DNA of 64,000 nt from an uncultured Lachnospiraceae bacterium (GTDB lineage Bacteria > Bacillota > Clostridia > Lachnospirales > Lachnospiraceae): assembly GCA_910578715.1 (NCBI GenBank), contig CAJTRL010000007.1, positions 1 through 64,000 on the forward strand, written 5' to 3'. The first letter of the stretch is position 1, and each line of letters opens with the position of its first letter. The position numbers and the translations under genes are program-made. Positions 15,780-24,891 of the stretch are shown piece by piece. Under the pieces are notes generated by a model. That model had not been told where the DNA came from. It worked only from the letters and a program-made list of their open reading frames with translations, and ran no database searches.

Positions 15780-16967
15780 TCAGAAGGTGGTTCTTGTATT
15801 TTCCGGGGTTCCGATTTCCGGAAGATACAGACGGGTTCCCGGCGTAATCAAATCTCGTTCATAGCCAATCAGTTCCCGGTTAGCCCGGTATAAAATATCG
15901 CTGTAAGTTCCATGACCATAATATTCTCTCGCAATTTTCCAGAGGCAGTCGCCGGGACGCACCACATATTGATGCAGCTGTACGGTGGCTTCGACTTCTT
16001 CCGGTATCAGATAGTGCTGCTGGCCCATGTCACAGGTTCTTGCGTAAAAAAGCTCCAGTGCGGTCTGCCCGTCCGGGGAAACTTTTTTTACCATAGGATG
16101 TTTGGAACTAAGATAATAAAAAGAATAAATGCTGCCATCGTCGAGCGTCACTTCCCAGTCCTGTCTGACGCGATAGGTATACTGGGTAATATGATTCGTC
16201 GTATCATCGTATTCATAACACTGGACGAGAATTTCCTGTTCTGACGTAGAGATTTTCAGTGTGCAGCGGCCGTTTTCGTCATATTGATAAACCCGATGTT
16301 CCCAGGAACCGGATTCGTTCGTGCCCCAGTAATCATAGCACAGCAGCTCGCTCATCAGCAGGTCCCCATCGTATTCCGCCTGATATCCCCGGTCAAAATA
16401 AAGCTCTTCGCTGTAATAAGAGGGTTTGCTGGAATCAATAATAGGAGCATACATCATGTATGACAGGAGGCGGCCATCTTCCCGGAATTGGAAATAGGAG
16501 ACCCGGAACATGAGCCGGTAATCAACATAGAAAAGGGAATCCTTTAATAAGCGGCTGTTCGCTTTATAATAAATATACCGGCAGGAGTGATTCATATCGT
16601 CCCATTCGTAAAGGTTTTCTTCGCAGTAGCTGTAACTTTCTTTCAAGATATCCGGCCCGTGGCCGAGCATATAAATGAGACGGCCCTGTTCGTCGAACTG
16701 CGTGTGGCGGGCCGATGCAATTTCTTCTTCCGTATAGGTCTGCGCACAGGAATAGAAATACGGATTGTCATCAATCAGATAAAAACCGCCTGAACTTCCG
16801 GGCATGTCGGCAGAATAGGTATTTTTCCGAAGAAATTCCAGTCTGGTGTCTTCGGCGTAAGGGTGTTCGGAGTAACCTCCGGTTCCGTAGCCGCTGCCGG
16901 AGAGCAGACAAGAAGCGGAGAGAATAGAAAAAATAAACAGGTATCTGAGAGATATTTTTTTCATCAT
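15780..16967 (-). CDS. Exported protein with C-terminal LysM domain
   Basis: A 395-residue protein with an N-terminal export signal (MMKKISLRYLFIFSILSASC). The cysteine could accept lipid, but the residue three before it is Ser instead of Leu, so the lipobox is weak. The long middle part is rich in tyrosine and beta-strand repeats of the YDENGR / FDEQGR / FREDGR type, reminiscent of RHS/YD-like or MORN-like strand repeats. The C-terminus is a LysM domain (YVVRPGDCLWKIAREYYGHG, then RANRELI and PGTRLYLP) that binds peptidoglycan. It is therefore wall-associated. The start at 16967 has AGAGG eight bases upstream. Specific function unknown. Confidence 0.7.
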   Translation of the reverse strand: MMKKISLRYLFIFSILSASCLLSGSGYGTGGYSEHPYAEDTRLEFLRKNTYSADMPGSSGGFYLIDDNPYFYSCAQTYTEEEIASARHTQFDEQGRLIYMLGHGPDILKESYSYCEENLYEWDDMNHSCRYIYYKANSRLLKDSLFYVDYRLMFRVSYFQFREDGRLLSYMMYAPIIDSSKPSYYSEELYFDRGYQAEYDGDLLMSELLCYDYWGTNESGSWEHRVYQYDENGRCTLKISTSEQEILVQCYEYDDTTNHITQYTYRVRQDWEVTLDDGSIYSFYYLSSKHPMVKKVSPDGQTALELFYARTCDMGQQHYLIPEEVEATVQLHQYVVRPGDCLWKIAREYYGHGTYSDILYRANRELIGYERDLITPGTRLYLPEIGTPENTRTTF

Positions 16968-17093
16968 AGGCAGAACCTCTAAAAGAACCTTTCCGGTAAA
17001 CAGCATTGATTATTTGTAAAATTTATTACGGTCTACAAATATAGTGTAACATACGGCAATCAGGTTGAAAAATAGAAATTTTCCACGATTGCC

Positions 17094-17121
17094 TTGAATG
17101 TCCGCGGATGTATGATATAAT
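17094..17121 (+). promoter_or_regulatory. Promoter of the rfbD-like gene
   Basis: TTGAAT at 17094-17099 and TATAAT at 17116-17121, with a 16-base spacer and TG two bases before the -10 region, form a good sigma-A promoter about 80 bases before the ATG. Confidence 0.65.
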
Positions 17122-17202
17122 AACCGCAAGGGAAAAACAAGCGGAGCAGATAAATAAGTGTAGGTTTGACCCGGGGTGAATGAACGGAGGGCATTTTGGT
17201 CT

Positions 17203-18048
17203 ATGAAAAAGATTATCGTAACGGGATGTAACGGACAGCTGGGACGGGCTGTGAATAAGCTGTATGCGGGAAATAACGCGTACGAGTTTGTGAATACAGA
17301 CGTAGGAGAGCTGGACATTACCAATATCGACCAGGTTATGGCTTTTGCAAGGGAAGTAAAACCTTACGCAATCATCAACTGTGCGGCGCATACGGCAGTG
17401 GATGCCTGTGAGAGCGAAGGGGATAAGGCTTATAAAATTAATGCGATTGGGGCAAGAAACTTGAGTATCGCCGCGTCGGAGACAGACGCGAAGCTGGTTC
17501 ATATTTCGACGGATTATGTGTTTGACGGAAAAGGAAGCAGGCCCTATACGGAATTTGACCCGACGGGGCCGCAGGGAATGTACGGCCTGACTAAACTGGC
17601 GGGTGAGAATTTTGTCCGGGATTTTGCGGACCGGTATTTTATCATTCGTACGGCATGGCTGTATGGGGACGGTAAAAATTTTGTCAAAACGATGTTAAAG
17701 CTATCGGAAACGCATGATAAGGTCCGCGTCGTAAGGGACCAGGTGGGTTCGCCGACCAGCGCTGACGAGCTTGCCAGAGCCATAGCGTATCTGCTGCCTA
17801 CGGAAAACTATGGCCTTTTCCACGGCACTTGCGAAGGCGACTGCAGCTGGTCGGAGTTTGCGGAAGAAATTTTCCGGCTCGCGGGAAAAAAGACAGCGGT
17901 GGAAGCGATTACGACACAGGAGTACGGTGCGGCTGCGTCCAGACCGGCCTATTCGATTCTGGACAATTATATGTTCCGGCTGACATCGGATTTCGTATTT
18001 GCGGACTGGCATGAAGCGATTAGAGAATATATGAAGGGCATAAATTAA
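17203..18048 (+). CDS. rfbD: dTDP-4-dehydrorhamnose reductase-like protein
   Basis: The 281-residue protein is an extended short-chain reductase of the RmlD/RfbD type. It has the Rossmann motif TGCNGQLGRA, LDITNIDQV, INCAAHTAVDACE, HISTDYVFDGKG, the catalytic YGLTKLAGE and TAWLYG. RmlD reduces dTDP-4-dehydro-L-rhamnose with NAD(P)H in dTDP-L-rhamnose synthesis. No rmlA, rmlB or rmlC is in the window, so these must be elsewhere if rhamnose is the product. The ATG at 17203 is preferred to an in-frame GTG at 17176; GGAGG lies 12 to 13 bases before it. The next gene starts one base after its stop. Confidence 0.82.
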   Translation: MKKIIVTGCNGQLGRAVNKLYAGNNAYEFVNTDVGELDITNIDQVMAFAREVKPYAIINCAAHTAVDACESEGDKAYKINAIGARNLSIAASETDAKLVHISTDYVFDGKGSRPYTEFDPTGPQGMYGLTKLAGENFVRDFADRYFIIRTAWLYGDGKNFVKTMLKLSETHDKVRVVRDQVGSPTSADELARAIAYLLPTENYGLFHGTCEGDCSWSEFAEEIFRLAGKKTAVEAITTQEYGAAASRPAYSILDNYMFRLTSDFVFADWHEAIREYMKGIN

Positions 18049-18049
18049 A

Positions 18050-18529
18050 ATGGCATTTTTGAACGGTCTGATAAAAAATCCGGTATTTGTCGCGGCAGTT
18101 ATGGGCTGGTTCGTGGCACAGGTTTTGAAAACAATCATTCACTTTCTGATTCATAAAGAATTGATATGGGAACGGATGGTGGGAAGCGGCGGAATGCCGA
18201 GTTCCCATTCCGCAACGGTATGCGCGCTGGCGACAGCAACGGCAATCTGCTACGGCAGCGGCGGTTTTGAGTTTGCCGTGGCGATAATCGTAGCAATCAT
18301 TGTTATGCATGATGCGATGGGGGTCCGGCGGGAGACAGGCATTCAGGCCCAGGTTCTTAACGAAATGATAGCATTGTTCCGGGAAATGGGGACAAAGATG
18401 TCGGTGGAGGATAAGCTCAAAGAATTTGTCGGGCATACGCCGCTCCAGGTATGGATGGGGGCGCTGCTGGGCATACTGACCGGATTTATCACATGCCAGC
18501 TCATGATAGCGGAATATACAATTTTCTGA
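18050..18529 (+). CDS. Divergent PAP2 family membrane protein (DUF212, YuiD-like)
   Basis: A 159-residue protein with about four membrane helices and the DUF212 signature: GGMPSSHSATVCALATA in the first third, then MHDAMGVRRETGIQAQVLNE and GHTPLQVWMGALLGI. The family is distantly related to PAP2 acid phosphatases and is thought to act on a phosphorylated lipid or polyprenyl compound, which would suit the neighbouring glycan genes; this is not proven. It is translationally coupled to the rfbD-like gene. Length matches the family. Confidence 0.85.
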   Translation: MAFLNGLIKNPVFVAAVMGWFVAQVLKTIIHFLIHKELIWERMVGSGGMPSSHSATVCALATATAICYGSGGFEFAVAIIVAIIVMHDAMGVRRETGIQAQVLNEMIALFREMGTKMSVEDKLKEFVGHTPLQVWMGALLGILTGFITCQLMIAEYTIF

Positions 18530-18601
18530 ATAAGATACAAAACTAAGATGTAAAACAGCGTTTTGCGGTAGGTGAAAAACGGCGTTTCCGCCGGGCGGAC
18601 A

Positions 18602-19438
18602 TTACCATTTCTTACGATATTCCAACGGTGTCATGCCTTCCGCGTTTTTAAAAACTTTGATAAAATATCCGGCTTCCTGAAAACCGCATTCAAGCGCGAT
18701 ATTTTCTACGGAGGAATCGGAAAAGCGGAGCATGGATTTGGCGTGGGAAATGCGCCGGGAAGTCAGTTCGTTTCCAATGGTCGTGCCGTATATTTTCTTA
18801 TATTCTCTGGAAAGATGAAATTTACTGATAAAGAATCTGGAAGATAAGTCTTCCAGGTTTATTTTTTGGGCATAGTTGTTATCCAGATAGGCATGCACTT
18901 GCTTTAGTTTTTCGGGAATCGAGGAAGATTCTCCGTTTTCCGGCAGATTTTCATCGAAGCACAGGGTAATCAGGTCGGTCAGATAGCGGTTAGCATGCAG
19001 TTCCATCAGAGAAGATTTCGTGGAATGAATCTGATATAAATGCTGCAAAATATCTGTAAAGGCAATTGTATTCTGCGGACGGAACAGAAAAGAACAGGAT
19101 TGTCTCAGAAAACTGGTATAGAAATAAGACGCTTCTTTTCCGTAAAAATGCACCCACATCAGGCTCCATGGGTCTGTGGCGCTGCTTTCATGGGAATAGG
19201 GTTTCGTGCAGTCCAGCCACACGCAGTCCCCGGTCGTAATGTCAAAACGGCTGTCATCATAGGAGACATATCCACAGCCTTTCAATACAATAAAAAAAAG
19301 ATAAGAATTTAAATTCTGCCTCTGGCTGATATGGGGCTCCAGACTTTGCAGCGTGCCGACCTCCTGGACATAAAGATAGTGCCCTCTGGCATACGAGGAA
19401 GGTGTTGCAATAATACGCTCGGAAGTAGATTTTGCCAT
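18602..19438 (-). CDS. AraC-family transcriptional regulator
   Basis: The 278-residue protein has an N-terminal cupin-type ligand domain (YLFFIVLKGCGYVSYDDSRF, TTGDCVWLDCTKPYSHES, WSLMWVHFYG). The C-terminal AraC double helix-turn-helix includes INLEDLSSRFFISKFHLSREYKK, SVENIALECGFQEAGYFIKVF and TPLEYRKKW. Such proteins usually sense a sugar or related compound. It is divergent from the GDP-fucose block and may control it, although control of an unlinked gene is just as possible. The start at 19438 has AAGGAGG 12 bases upstream, slightly long; an ATG 33 bases further upstream has no site. Confidence 0.82.
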   Translation of the reverse strand: MAKSTSERIIATPSSYARGHYLYVQEVGTLQSLEPHISQRQNLNSYLFFIVLKGCGYVSYDDSRFDITTGDCVWLDCTKPYSHESSATDPWSLMWVHFYGKEASYFYTSFLRQSCSFLFRPQNTIAFTDILQHLYQIHSTKSSLMELHANRYLTDLITLCFDENLPENGESSSIPEKLKQVHAYLDNNYAQKINLEDLSSRFFISKFHLSREYKKIYGTTIGNELTSRRISHAKSMLRFSDSSVENIALECGFQEAGYFIKVFKNAEGMTPLEYRKKW

Positions 19439-19531
19439 AGATGGTCTATTCCTCCTTTTCACAGAAACCATACCGCTTTTTTATCGGACAATGAATAGCA
19501 ATATTTTACCATTATGCGGCAATATTTTAGG

Positions 19532-19560
19532 TTGATACTTATATTATACAATAGTATACT
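19532..19560 (+). promoter_or_regulatory. Promoter upstream of the cloverleaf and gmd
   Basis: TTGATA at 19532-19537 and TATACT at 19555-19560 are separated by 17 bases. A transcript starting near 19567 would carry the whole cloverleaf element at 19588-19726 in its 5' leader before the gmd start at 19817. Confidence 0.6.
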
Positions 19561-19587
19561 CCCATAGGGAAGAGCAAAATGTTACAC

Positions 19588-19726
19588 CAAGCCATGCAGA
19601 AATAATTATAAAACATATGCGCATGTGCTTGCACATCAAGCATATGTTTTATAATTATTTCTATAGGGCGCAGCCCTCATTCAACATTTGGAATCAACGA
19701 TTCCAAATGTTGAATGGCATGGCTTG
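19588..19726 (+). repeat. Cloverleaf structured repeat, family 1, copy A
   Basis: Four stems meet flush. Outer stem: CAAGCCATGC 19588-19597 with GCATGGCTTG 19717-19726. Arm 1: a perfect 23-base stem, 19598-19620 with 19640-19662, topped by ATGTG-CTTG-CACAT. Arm 2: AGGGC-GCA-GCCCT at 19665-19677. Arm 3: a perfect 18-base stem, 19678-19695 with 19699-19716. The same arrangement recurs at 24892-25055 with mostly different stem sequences. Further GCATGGC copies follow at 19738-19790. It lies in the predicted leader of the gmd transcript. Confidence 0.8.
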
Positions 19727-19816
19727 TCAGAGGGAAGCATGGCTTGTCATATTCTATGGCATGGCATGTAGAGTGAAGCATGGCAAGCCACATACAAAAA
19801 ATAAAGGAGACACACT

Positions 19817-20899
19817 ATGCAGAAAAGAGCTTTAATCACAGGTATCACAGGCCAGGACGGTTCCTATCTGGCGGAATTTTTACTGGAAAAAGGATATGAG
19901 GTGCACGGCCTTGTCCGCCGGCACAGTGTTGCGAACACATCGAGAATCGACCATATTATAAAATCCGATTATAATAAAGTTAAATTTTTCTTACACTTTG
20001 CGGACACGACCGATTCCAGCAATCTGATGCGGCTGATTGCGGATATCCGTCCGACGGAGGTGTATAACCTGGCGGCGCAGTCCCATGTAGGCGTTTCCTT
20101 TGAAGTGCCGGAGTATACGGCAGAAGCAACGGGAGTCAGCACGCTGAAACTGCTGGAAGCGATTCGGGTCAACGGTGGTAACTGCAGATATTATCAGGCA
20201 TCCACGTCGGAACTGTTCGGCGGGATTCCGGAGACGGCGCCCCAGAGCGAGACGACGCCTTTTTATCCTAAGAGTCCTTATGGCGCGGCGAAATTATATT
20301 CATACTGGATTACGGTCAATTACAGAGAGTCCTATAATATGTTTACCTGTAACGGCATTCTGTTTAATCATGAGTCGCCCAGAAGAGGCGAAAATTTCGT
20401 GACAAGAAAGATTACGCTGGCGATTGCAAATATCGTTGCGGGCAGGAGGGAAAAGCTCTCTCTTGGAAATATGAATGCGAAGCGCGACTGGGGATTTGCG
20501 GGCGATTATGTAGAGGGCATGTGGTTAATGCTGCAGCAGGACAAGCCGGGAGATTATGTGCTTGCGACCAATGAGACGCATACGGTCAGAGAATTTGTTG
20601 AGGCGGCATTTGCCGAGCTGGATATTCGTATCAGATGGGAAGGAACCGGAGTAAATGAAAAAGGCTACGATGCGGAAAACGGCAGACTGCTTGTGGATGT
20701 GAACCCGGAGTTTTATCGTCCGGCGGAAGTGGAATTTCTCTGGGGAAATTGTGAAAAGGCGGAACGGGAGCTGGGCTGGAAGAGAAAAATTGATTTCAAA
20801 GGTCTGGTTTCTATGATGATGGAAGCCGATTTAAAGGAAATTGCCGGAATGAGCTGCCAGGAATATAAAGCAAAAAAGCAGAAGAAGAACGGGAAATAA
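19817..20899 (+). CDS. gmd: GDP-mannose 4,6-dehydratase
   Basis: The 360-residue enzyme converts GDP-D-mannose to GDP-4-dehydro-6-deoxy-D-mannose, the first committed step to GDP-L-fucose. It has the extended SDR motif GITGQDGSYLAEFLLEKGY, the Gmd-type active site STSELFG, the catalytic YGAAKLYSYW, and a FNHESPRRGENFVTRK segment with the conserved substrate loop. Length is typical. GGAG lies eight bases before the ATG. It opens a block with a membrane protein, fcl and manC, which together make GDP-fucose from mannose-1-phosphate. The preceding cloverleaf element probably lies in its mRNA leader. Confidence 0.95.
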   Translation: MQKRALITGITGQDGSYLAEFLLEKGYEVHGLVRRHSVANTSRIDHIIKSDYNKVKFFLHFADTTDSSNLMRLIADIRPTEVYNLAAQSHVGVSFEVPEYTAEATGVSTLKLLEAIRVNGGNCRYYQASTSELFGGIPETAPQSETTPFYPKSPYGAAKLYSYWITVNYRESYNMFTCNGILFNHESPRRGENFVTRKITLAIANIVAGRREKLSLGNMNAKRDWGFAGDYVEGMWLMLQQDKPGDYVLATNETHTVREFVEAAFAELDIRIRWEGTGVNEKGYDAENGRLLVDVNPEFYRPAEVEFLWGNCEKAERELGWKRKIDFKGLVSMMMEADLKEIAGMSCQEYKAKKQKKNGK

Positions 20900-20935
20900 A
20901 AGATGCACTGATTTGCCGGGAAAGGCACGGTTGTT

Positions 20936-22726
20936 ATGCTGTCTGTAATATTAATATGGATTTATATGATAATCACATCTTTTTTACTCGGATATGGGAT
21001 TCTGACGGGACTTTCCCATTTCGGTTCTTACCGGGTGAAAAAATGGGACAGTTATGTGTTCTGCGGCCTGGCGGCGGCGACCGTGTACGCGCAGTTTTTC
21101 AGCATTTTTGCGCCGGTCGGCCTGGCGGCAAATCTGCTGCTTTTGGCAGTCTGCCTGGCGGTGGCTTTTTTTGGCCGAAAAGGATTGCGGGCGTATTTTG
21201 GACAGCTTTGCGGGAAGTGGAGAAATATTTTTTCAAAAGGAGCAGCCTGGCTCCTGTTGGCATCGGTTTTGCTTTTTCTACTGTATGCTTACGGGACTTC
21301 GAGAGGGATTCTGCATTATGATACGGCGTTATATCATGCGCAGAGCATCCGCTGGATAGAAGAGTATGGTATTGTAAAAGGGCTCGGGAATCTGCATTGC
21401 AGACTCGCCTATAACAGCGCGTCTTTTGCGCTGTCCGCACTGTACAGTATGGCTTTTCTGGGCGGTCAGTCCTATCACTGCGCGGCGGGATTTTTGGCAT
21501 TCCTTCTTGCGCTTGTCTGTCTGGAAGCAGCAGAGGCGCTCGGGCGAAAGAGGCTGCGGCCTTCCGATTTCGCGAGGGTTGCCTGTATTTATTATCTGCT
21601 CATCATATTCGATGAAATGATATCCCCGGCATCGGATTATTTTATGGTGCTGACGGCTTTTTATCTGGTCATCCGGTGGATGGACCTGATGGAGGAAAAA
21701 GAGAGGGCTGTTTTTCCTTATGCGATGCTGTGTGTGCTCGGCGTTTTTCTGATGACGATTAAACTGTCGGCGGCGTTCATTATTTTGCTTGCATGCGCGC
21801 CGGCATCCGTGCTGCTTGGGGAAAAGCGGTGGAAGGAAACGGCGGTCTACATCGGCCTCGGTCTGTTTGTGGCGGCGCCTTTTCTGATACGGAACGTGCT
21901 GTTGTCCGGCTGGCTTATTTATCCTTTTACGGGAATTGACCTGTTTCATACGGACTGGAAAATTCCGGCGGGAATTGCGGCGTATGACGCGAAAGAAATA
22001 CAGGTCTGGGGCAGAGGGTACAGCGATGTGATGAAATTCGATATGCCTGTGTGGGAATGGCTTCCCGCGTGGTTTAAAGGCTTAGGAGGCATGGACAGGA
22101 TTTTCGTCCTGGCAGCGATGTTATCTGTCTGCGCGTTTCTGGTCCGGCTGGTCTGGTGGTTTGTCCGGAAAGATAAAATAGCGGAAAAAACATATAAAAA
22201 GGAAAAAACCGAGCGCATTTTTCTGGAGGGCGTGATTTCGCTCTGCTTCCTGTTCTGGCTGTTTACTTCGCCGCTGATTCGTTACGGCTGTGTTTATGTT
22301 TATCTGGCGACGGCCGTTGTATGGGGCGATATATGCACGGAATTTTTTGCGGGAGCCGGAACGGGGGAAGAGATTTCAGGGAAAAAATACGGTAAGGGTT
22401 CCTTTCATGACGCTGCCGGACTGTCAGGAATGCAGTACAGGCGGCGGCTGGAAAAAGCGTGTATGCTTCTGATTGCGCTTTTCCTGTTATATAAGGCGGC
22501 CGCTTTCGGAAAGGAGCTCGTTACATCTTATGTGGACGATTACTGGCTGTGTCAGAAAGATTACGATAATTACGAAACGAGAAGTTATGAAATAGAGGGA
22601 ATACGTTTTTACTGTCCGGTCGAAGGGGACCGGGTGGGATATGAAAGTTTTCCGTCATCGCCGGCCGAGGCGCGGATTCGTCTGCGCGGAGACGATATCG
22701 AAGACGGTTTTCAATATGCAGAATAA
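20936..22726 (+). CDS. Polytopic membrane protein, LIC_10190-like (putative GT-C-type)
   Basis: A 596-residue protein with roughly a dozen membrane helices. A conserved loop after helix 4 reads HYDTALYHAQSIRWIEEYGI followed by KGLGNLHCRLAYNS, the signature of the LIC_10190 membrane-protein family. The acidic, histidine-containing first loop is like that of lipid-linked GT-C glycosyltransferases, so a role in adding a sugar on the outer face of the membrane is possible, but the family is uncharacterised. It sits between gmd and fcl in the GDP-fucose block, which hints at an involvement in fucose transfer; this is inference from position. The start is the ATG at 20936. Confidence 0.65.
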   Translation: MLSVILIWIYMIITSFLLGYGILTGLSHFGSYRVKKWDSYVFCGLAAATVYAQFFSIFAPVGLAANLLLLAVCLAVAFFGRKGLRAYFGQLCGKWRNIFSKGAAWLLLASVLLFLLYAYGTSRGILHYDTALYHAQSIRWIEEYGIVKGLGNLHCRLAYNSASFALSALYSMAFLGGQSYHCAAGFLAFLLALVCLEAAEALGRKRLRPSDFARVACIYYLLIIFDEMISPASDYFMVLTAFYLVIRWMDLMEEKERAVFPYAMLCVLGVFLMTIKLSAAFIILLACAPASVLLGEKRWKETAVYIGLGLFVAAPFLIRNVLLSGWLIYPFTGIDLFHTDWKIPAGIAAYDAKEIQVWGRGYSDVMKFDMPVWEWLPAWFKGLGGMDRIFVLAAMLSVCAFLVRLVWWFVRKDKIAEKTYKKEKTERIFLEGVISLCFLFWLFTSPLIRYGCVYVYLATAVVWGDICTEFFAGAGTGEEISGKKYGKGSFHDAAGLSGMQYRRRLEKACMLLIALFLLYKAAAFGKELVTSYVDDYWLCQKDYDNYETRSYEIEGIRFYCPVEGDRVGYESFPSSPAEARIRLRGDDIEDGFQYAE

Positions 22727-22748
22727 GAACAGAAAGAAGGAAAAGAAA

Positions 22749-23690
22749 TTGGAAAAAACGGATAAAATTTATGTGGCGGGACACAGAGGGCTGGTCGGGA
22801 GCGCTATCGTCAGGAATTTGAAAGAAAAAGGCTATGAGAATGTTATCGGAAGGACGCACAAGGAGCTGGATTTGACGAATCAGGCCCAGGTTACCGCATT
22901 TTTTGAGGAGGAAAAACCTGACGTGGTGGTTCTTGCCGCGGCAAAGGTGGGAGGCATCAATGCCAATAACACGACGCCGGCGGATTTTGCCTATGAGAAT
23001 ATGCAGATTCAGTGCAACGTCATCAAGTGTTGCCATGATTTTCATGTAAAAAAACTGCTGTTTCTCGGAAGCACCTGTATTTATCCGAGAATGGCGCCGC
23101 AGCCGATACCGGAAGACGCGCTTTTGACCGGGCCGCTGGAAGAGACGAACGAAGCCTATGCGATAGCCAAGATTGCGGGGCTTGAGATGTGCAAGTTTTT
23201 TAAACGGCAGTACGGAGACGATTTTATCAGTTGTATGCCTACAAATCTCTATGGAGCATATGATAACTATGACCTGGAAGGCTCCCATGTTATGCCCGCA
23301 ATGATTCGCAAATTTCATGAAGCGAAAGTAAACGGGGAAAAAACGGTGGAGCTCTGGGGAACCGGAACGCCTCTGAGAGAATTTCTCTATGTGGACGATA
23401 TGGCGGATGCCTGCGTTTTCCTATTGGAGCATTACAGCGGCGAAAGCCATGTGAATATCGGGACCGGTAAAGAGATTACCATCCGGGAGCTGGCGGAACT
23501 GGTGCAAAAAACCGTTGGATTCGAGGGCGAAATCGTCTGGAACAAGGACATGCCTGACGGAACGCCGCGCAAACTGACGGATGTTACAAAACTGCACGAA
23601 CTGGGATGGACTCATAAGGTAGAGCTGGAGGAAGGCATACGGAAGGCCTATGACTGGTTCCGGGAAAATGTTGACAGTGCAAGGATGTAG
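22749..23690 (+). CDS. fcl: GDP-L-fucose synthase
   Basis: The 313-residue enzyme epimerises and reduces GDP-4-dehydro-6-deoxy-D-mannose to GDP-L-fucose with NADPH. Motifs are the early IYVAGHRGLVGSAIVR, AAAKVGGINANN, LGSTCIYPR, the catalytic YAIAKIAGLEM, PTNLYGAYDNYD and SHVMPAMIRKFHEAK. I place the start at a TTG (22749) preceded by AAGGA at good spacing, which gives the usual family N-terminus. An ATG at 22716 would overlap the previous gene by 11 bases and add a lysine-rich tail. It works with gmd and manC in this block. Confidence 0.93.
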   Translation: MEKTDKIYVAGHRGLVGSAIVRNLKEKGYENVIGRTHKELDLTNQAQVTAFFEEEKPDVVVLAAAKVGGINANNTTPADFAYENMQIQCNVIKCCHDFHVKKLLFLGSTCIYPRMAPQPIPEDALLTGPLEETNEAYAIAKIAGLEMCKFFKRQYGDDFISCMPTNLYGAYDNYDLEGSHVMPAMIRKFHEAKVNGEKTVELWGTGTPLREFLYVDDMADACVFLLEHYSGESHVNIGTGKEITIRELAELVQKTVGFEGEIVWNKDMPDGTPRKLTDVTKLHELGWTHKVELEEGIRKAYDWFRENVDSARM

Positions 23691-23804
23691 TGGAAATGAA
23701 GATTTTCTGGAAGAATGTCTCTGACGAGCCATTCTTCTGCGATTATTTCAGACGATGGGAAAAGTACAGGATGAAATGTCTGCTGAAGCGGACGGACGGG
23801 AGCA

Positions 23805-24884
23805 ATGATGAATATAAAAACCTACGGCGTGATTCTGGCGGGAGGAGGCGGAACCCGTTTCTGGCCGTTGAGCAGAAAAGAACTGCCCAAGCAATTGTTG
23901 AACCTGACGGGAAAAGACCTGATGGTAAACGAAACCATTGACAGGCTGGAAGGAAATGTAGCGAAAGAGAACATCTTTGTGGTGACGAACTGCACACAGG
24001 TGGAATTGATGTTAGAGGCGACGGCGGGGAGAGTGCTGGGCGACCATGTGCTGGCTGAGCCGGCGGCGAGAAACACGGCGGCCTGTATCGGTTATGCAGC
24101 CATGGAGATTCTTCGTAAATATGGTGACGGTGTCATGTGCGTGCTGCCCTCCGACCACTATATCAAAAGAGTAGATGTATATCGGAAGGTGGTCGCAGAA
24201 GCGGTCCGCACAGCCGGAGAAACGGATGCGCTTGTTACGATTGGGATTCAGCCGACTTATCCTTCGACCGGGTATGGTTATATCTGTCATGAAGAAAAGA
24301 AGAAAGATAACGGGGCTTACACGGTCCGGCGTTTTGTGGAAAAACCGAATCTGGAAAAGGCGAAAGAATATCTTTTGTCCGGAGACTATTTATGGAACAG
24401 CGGCATGTTTTTCTGGAAGGCGTCCGTTATCATGCGGTGTTTTGAAGAATTTCTGCCGGAGGTTTATACCTGCCTGCAAAGGATAGGAGAAGCGATGGGA
24501 ACGGACGCGGAGCAGAATGTCATCGAAGAAGTATATCCGCAAATACCCAAAATTTCCATCGATTACGGCATTATGGAGCGGGCGGAAAAAGTGCTTGTGC
24601 TGGAAGGTGATTTTGGCTGGAGCGACGTGGGGAGCTGGGATGCACTGGAAGCGCTGTATGAAAAGGACGAATATGGCAATATCACTTATGGGGAACAGGT
24701 TCATATCGATACTCATGACTGTATTGTTTATGCGAAAAATAAACTGGTGACGACCATCGGGCTGGACAATGTTATCGTGGTGGAGACAGAGGACGCAGTC
24801 CTTGTCTGCGACAAGAACCGGGCTCAGGAAGTGAAAAAAATTGTAGAGGCCTTAGCGGACTGCGATAAACGCCAATACTTGTAA
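23805..24884 (+). CDS. manC: Mannose-1-phosphate guanylyltransferase
   Basis: The 359-residue enzyme makes GDP-mannose from mannose-1-phosphate and GTP. It has the pyrophosphorylase signature GGGGTRFWPLSRKELPKQ, LPSDHY, TGYGYI, FVEKP, NSGMFFWK and FGWSDVGSWDAL. It is of the short form, without a fused isomerase domain. Two consecutive ATGs (23805, 23808) follow GGGAG; either could be used. It ends the GDP-fucose block and feeds gmd. The second cloverleaf element begins eight bases after its stop codon. Phosphomannomutase and mannose-6-phosphate isomerase are not in the window. Confidence 0.92.
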   Translation: MMNIKTYGVILAGGGGTRFWPLSRKELPKQLLNLTGKDLMVNETIDRLEGNVAKENIFVVTNCTQVELMLEATAGRVLGDHVLAEPAARNTAACIGYAAMEILRKYGDGVMCVLPSDHYIKRVDVYRKVVAEAVRTAGETDALVTIGIQPTYPSTGYGYICHEEKKKDNGAYTVRRFVEKPNLEKAKEYLLSGDYLWNSGMFFWKASVIMRCFEEFLPEVYTCLQRIGEAMGTDAEQNVIEEVYPQIPKISIDYGIMERAEKVLVLEGDFGWSDVGSWDALEALYEKDEYGNITYGEQVHIDTHDCIVYAKNKLVTTIGLDNVIVVETEDAVLVCDKNRAQEVKKIVEALADCDKRQYL

Positions 24885-24891
24885 CACTTGA

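Noticed and set aside
19617..19835. Small open frame across the cloverleaf
   Set aside because: No ribosome binding site, runs through perfect inverted repeats and overlaps gmd; not a believable protein.
22521..23318. Long minus-strand open frame inside fcl
   Set aside because: It mirrors the codon pattern of fcl on the other strand and has no start signal or recognisable domain.
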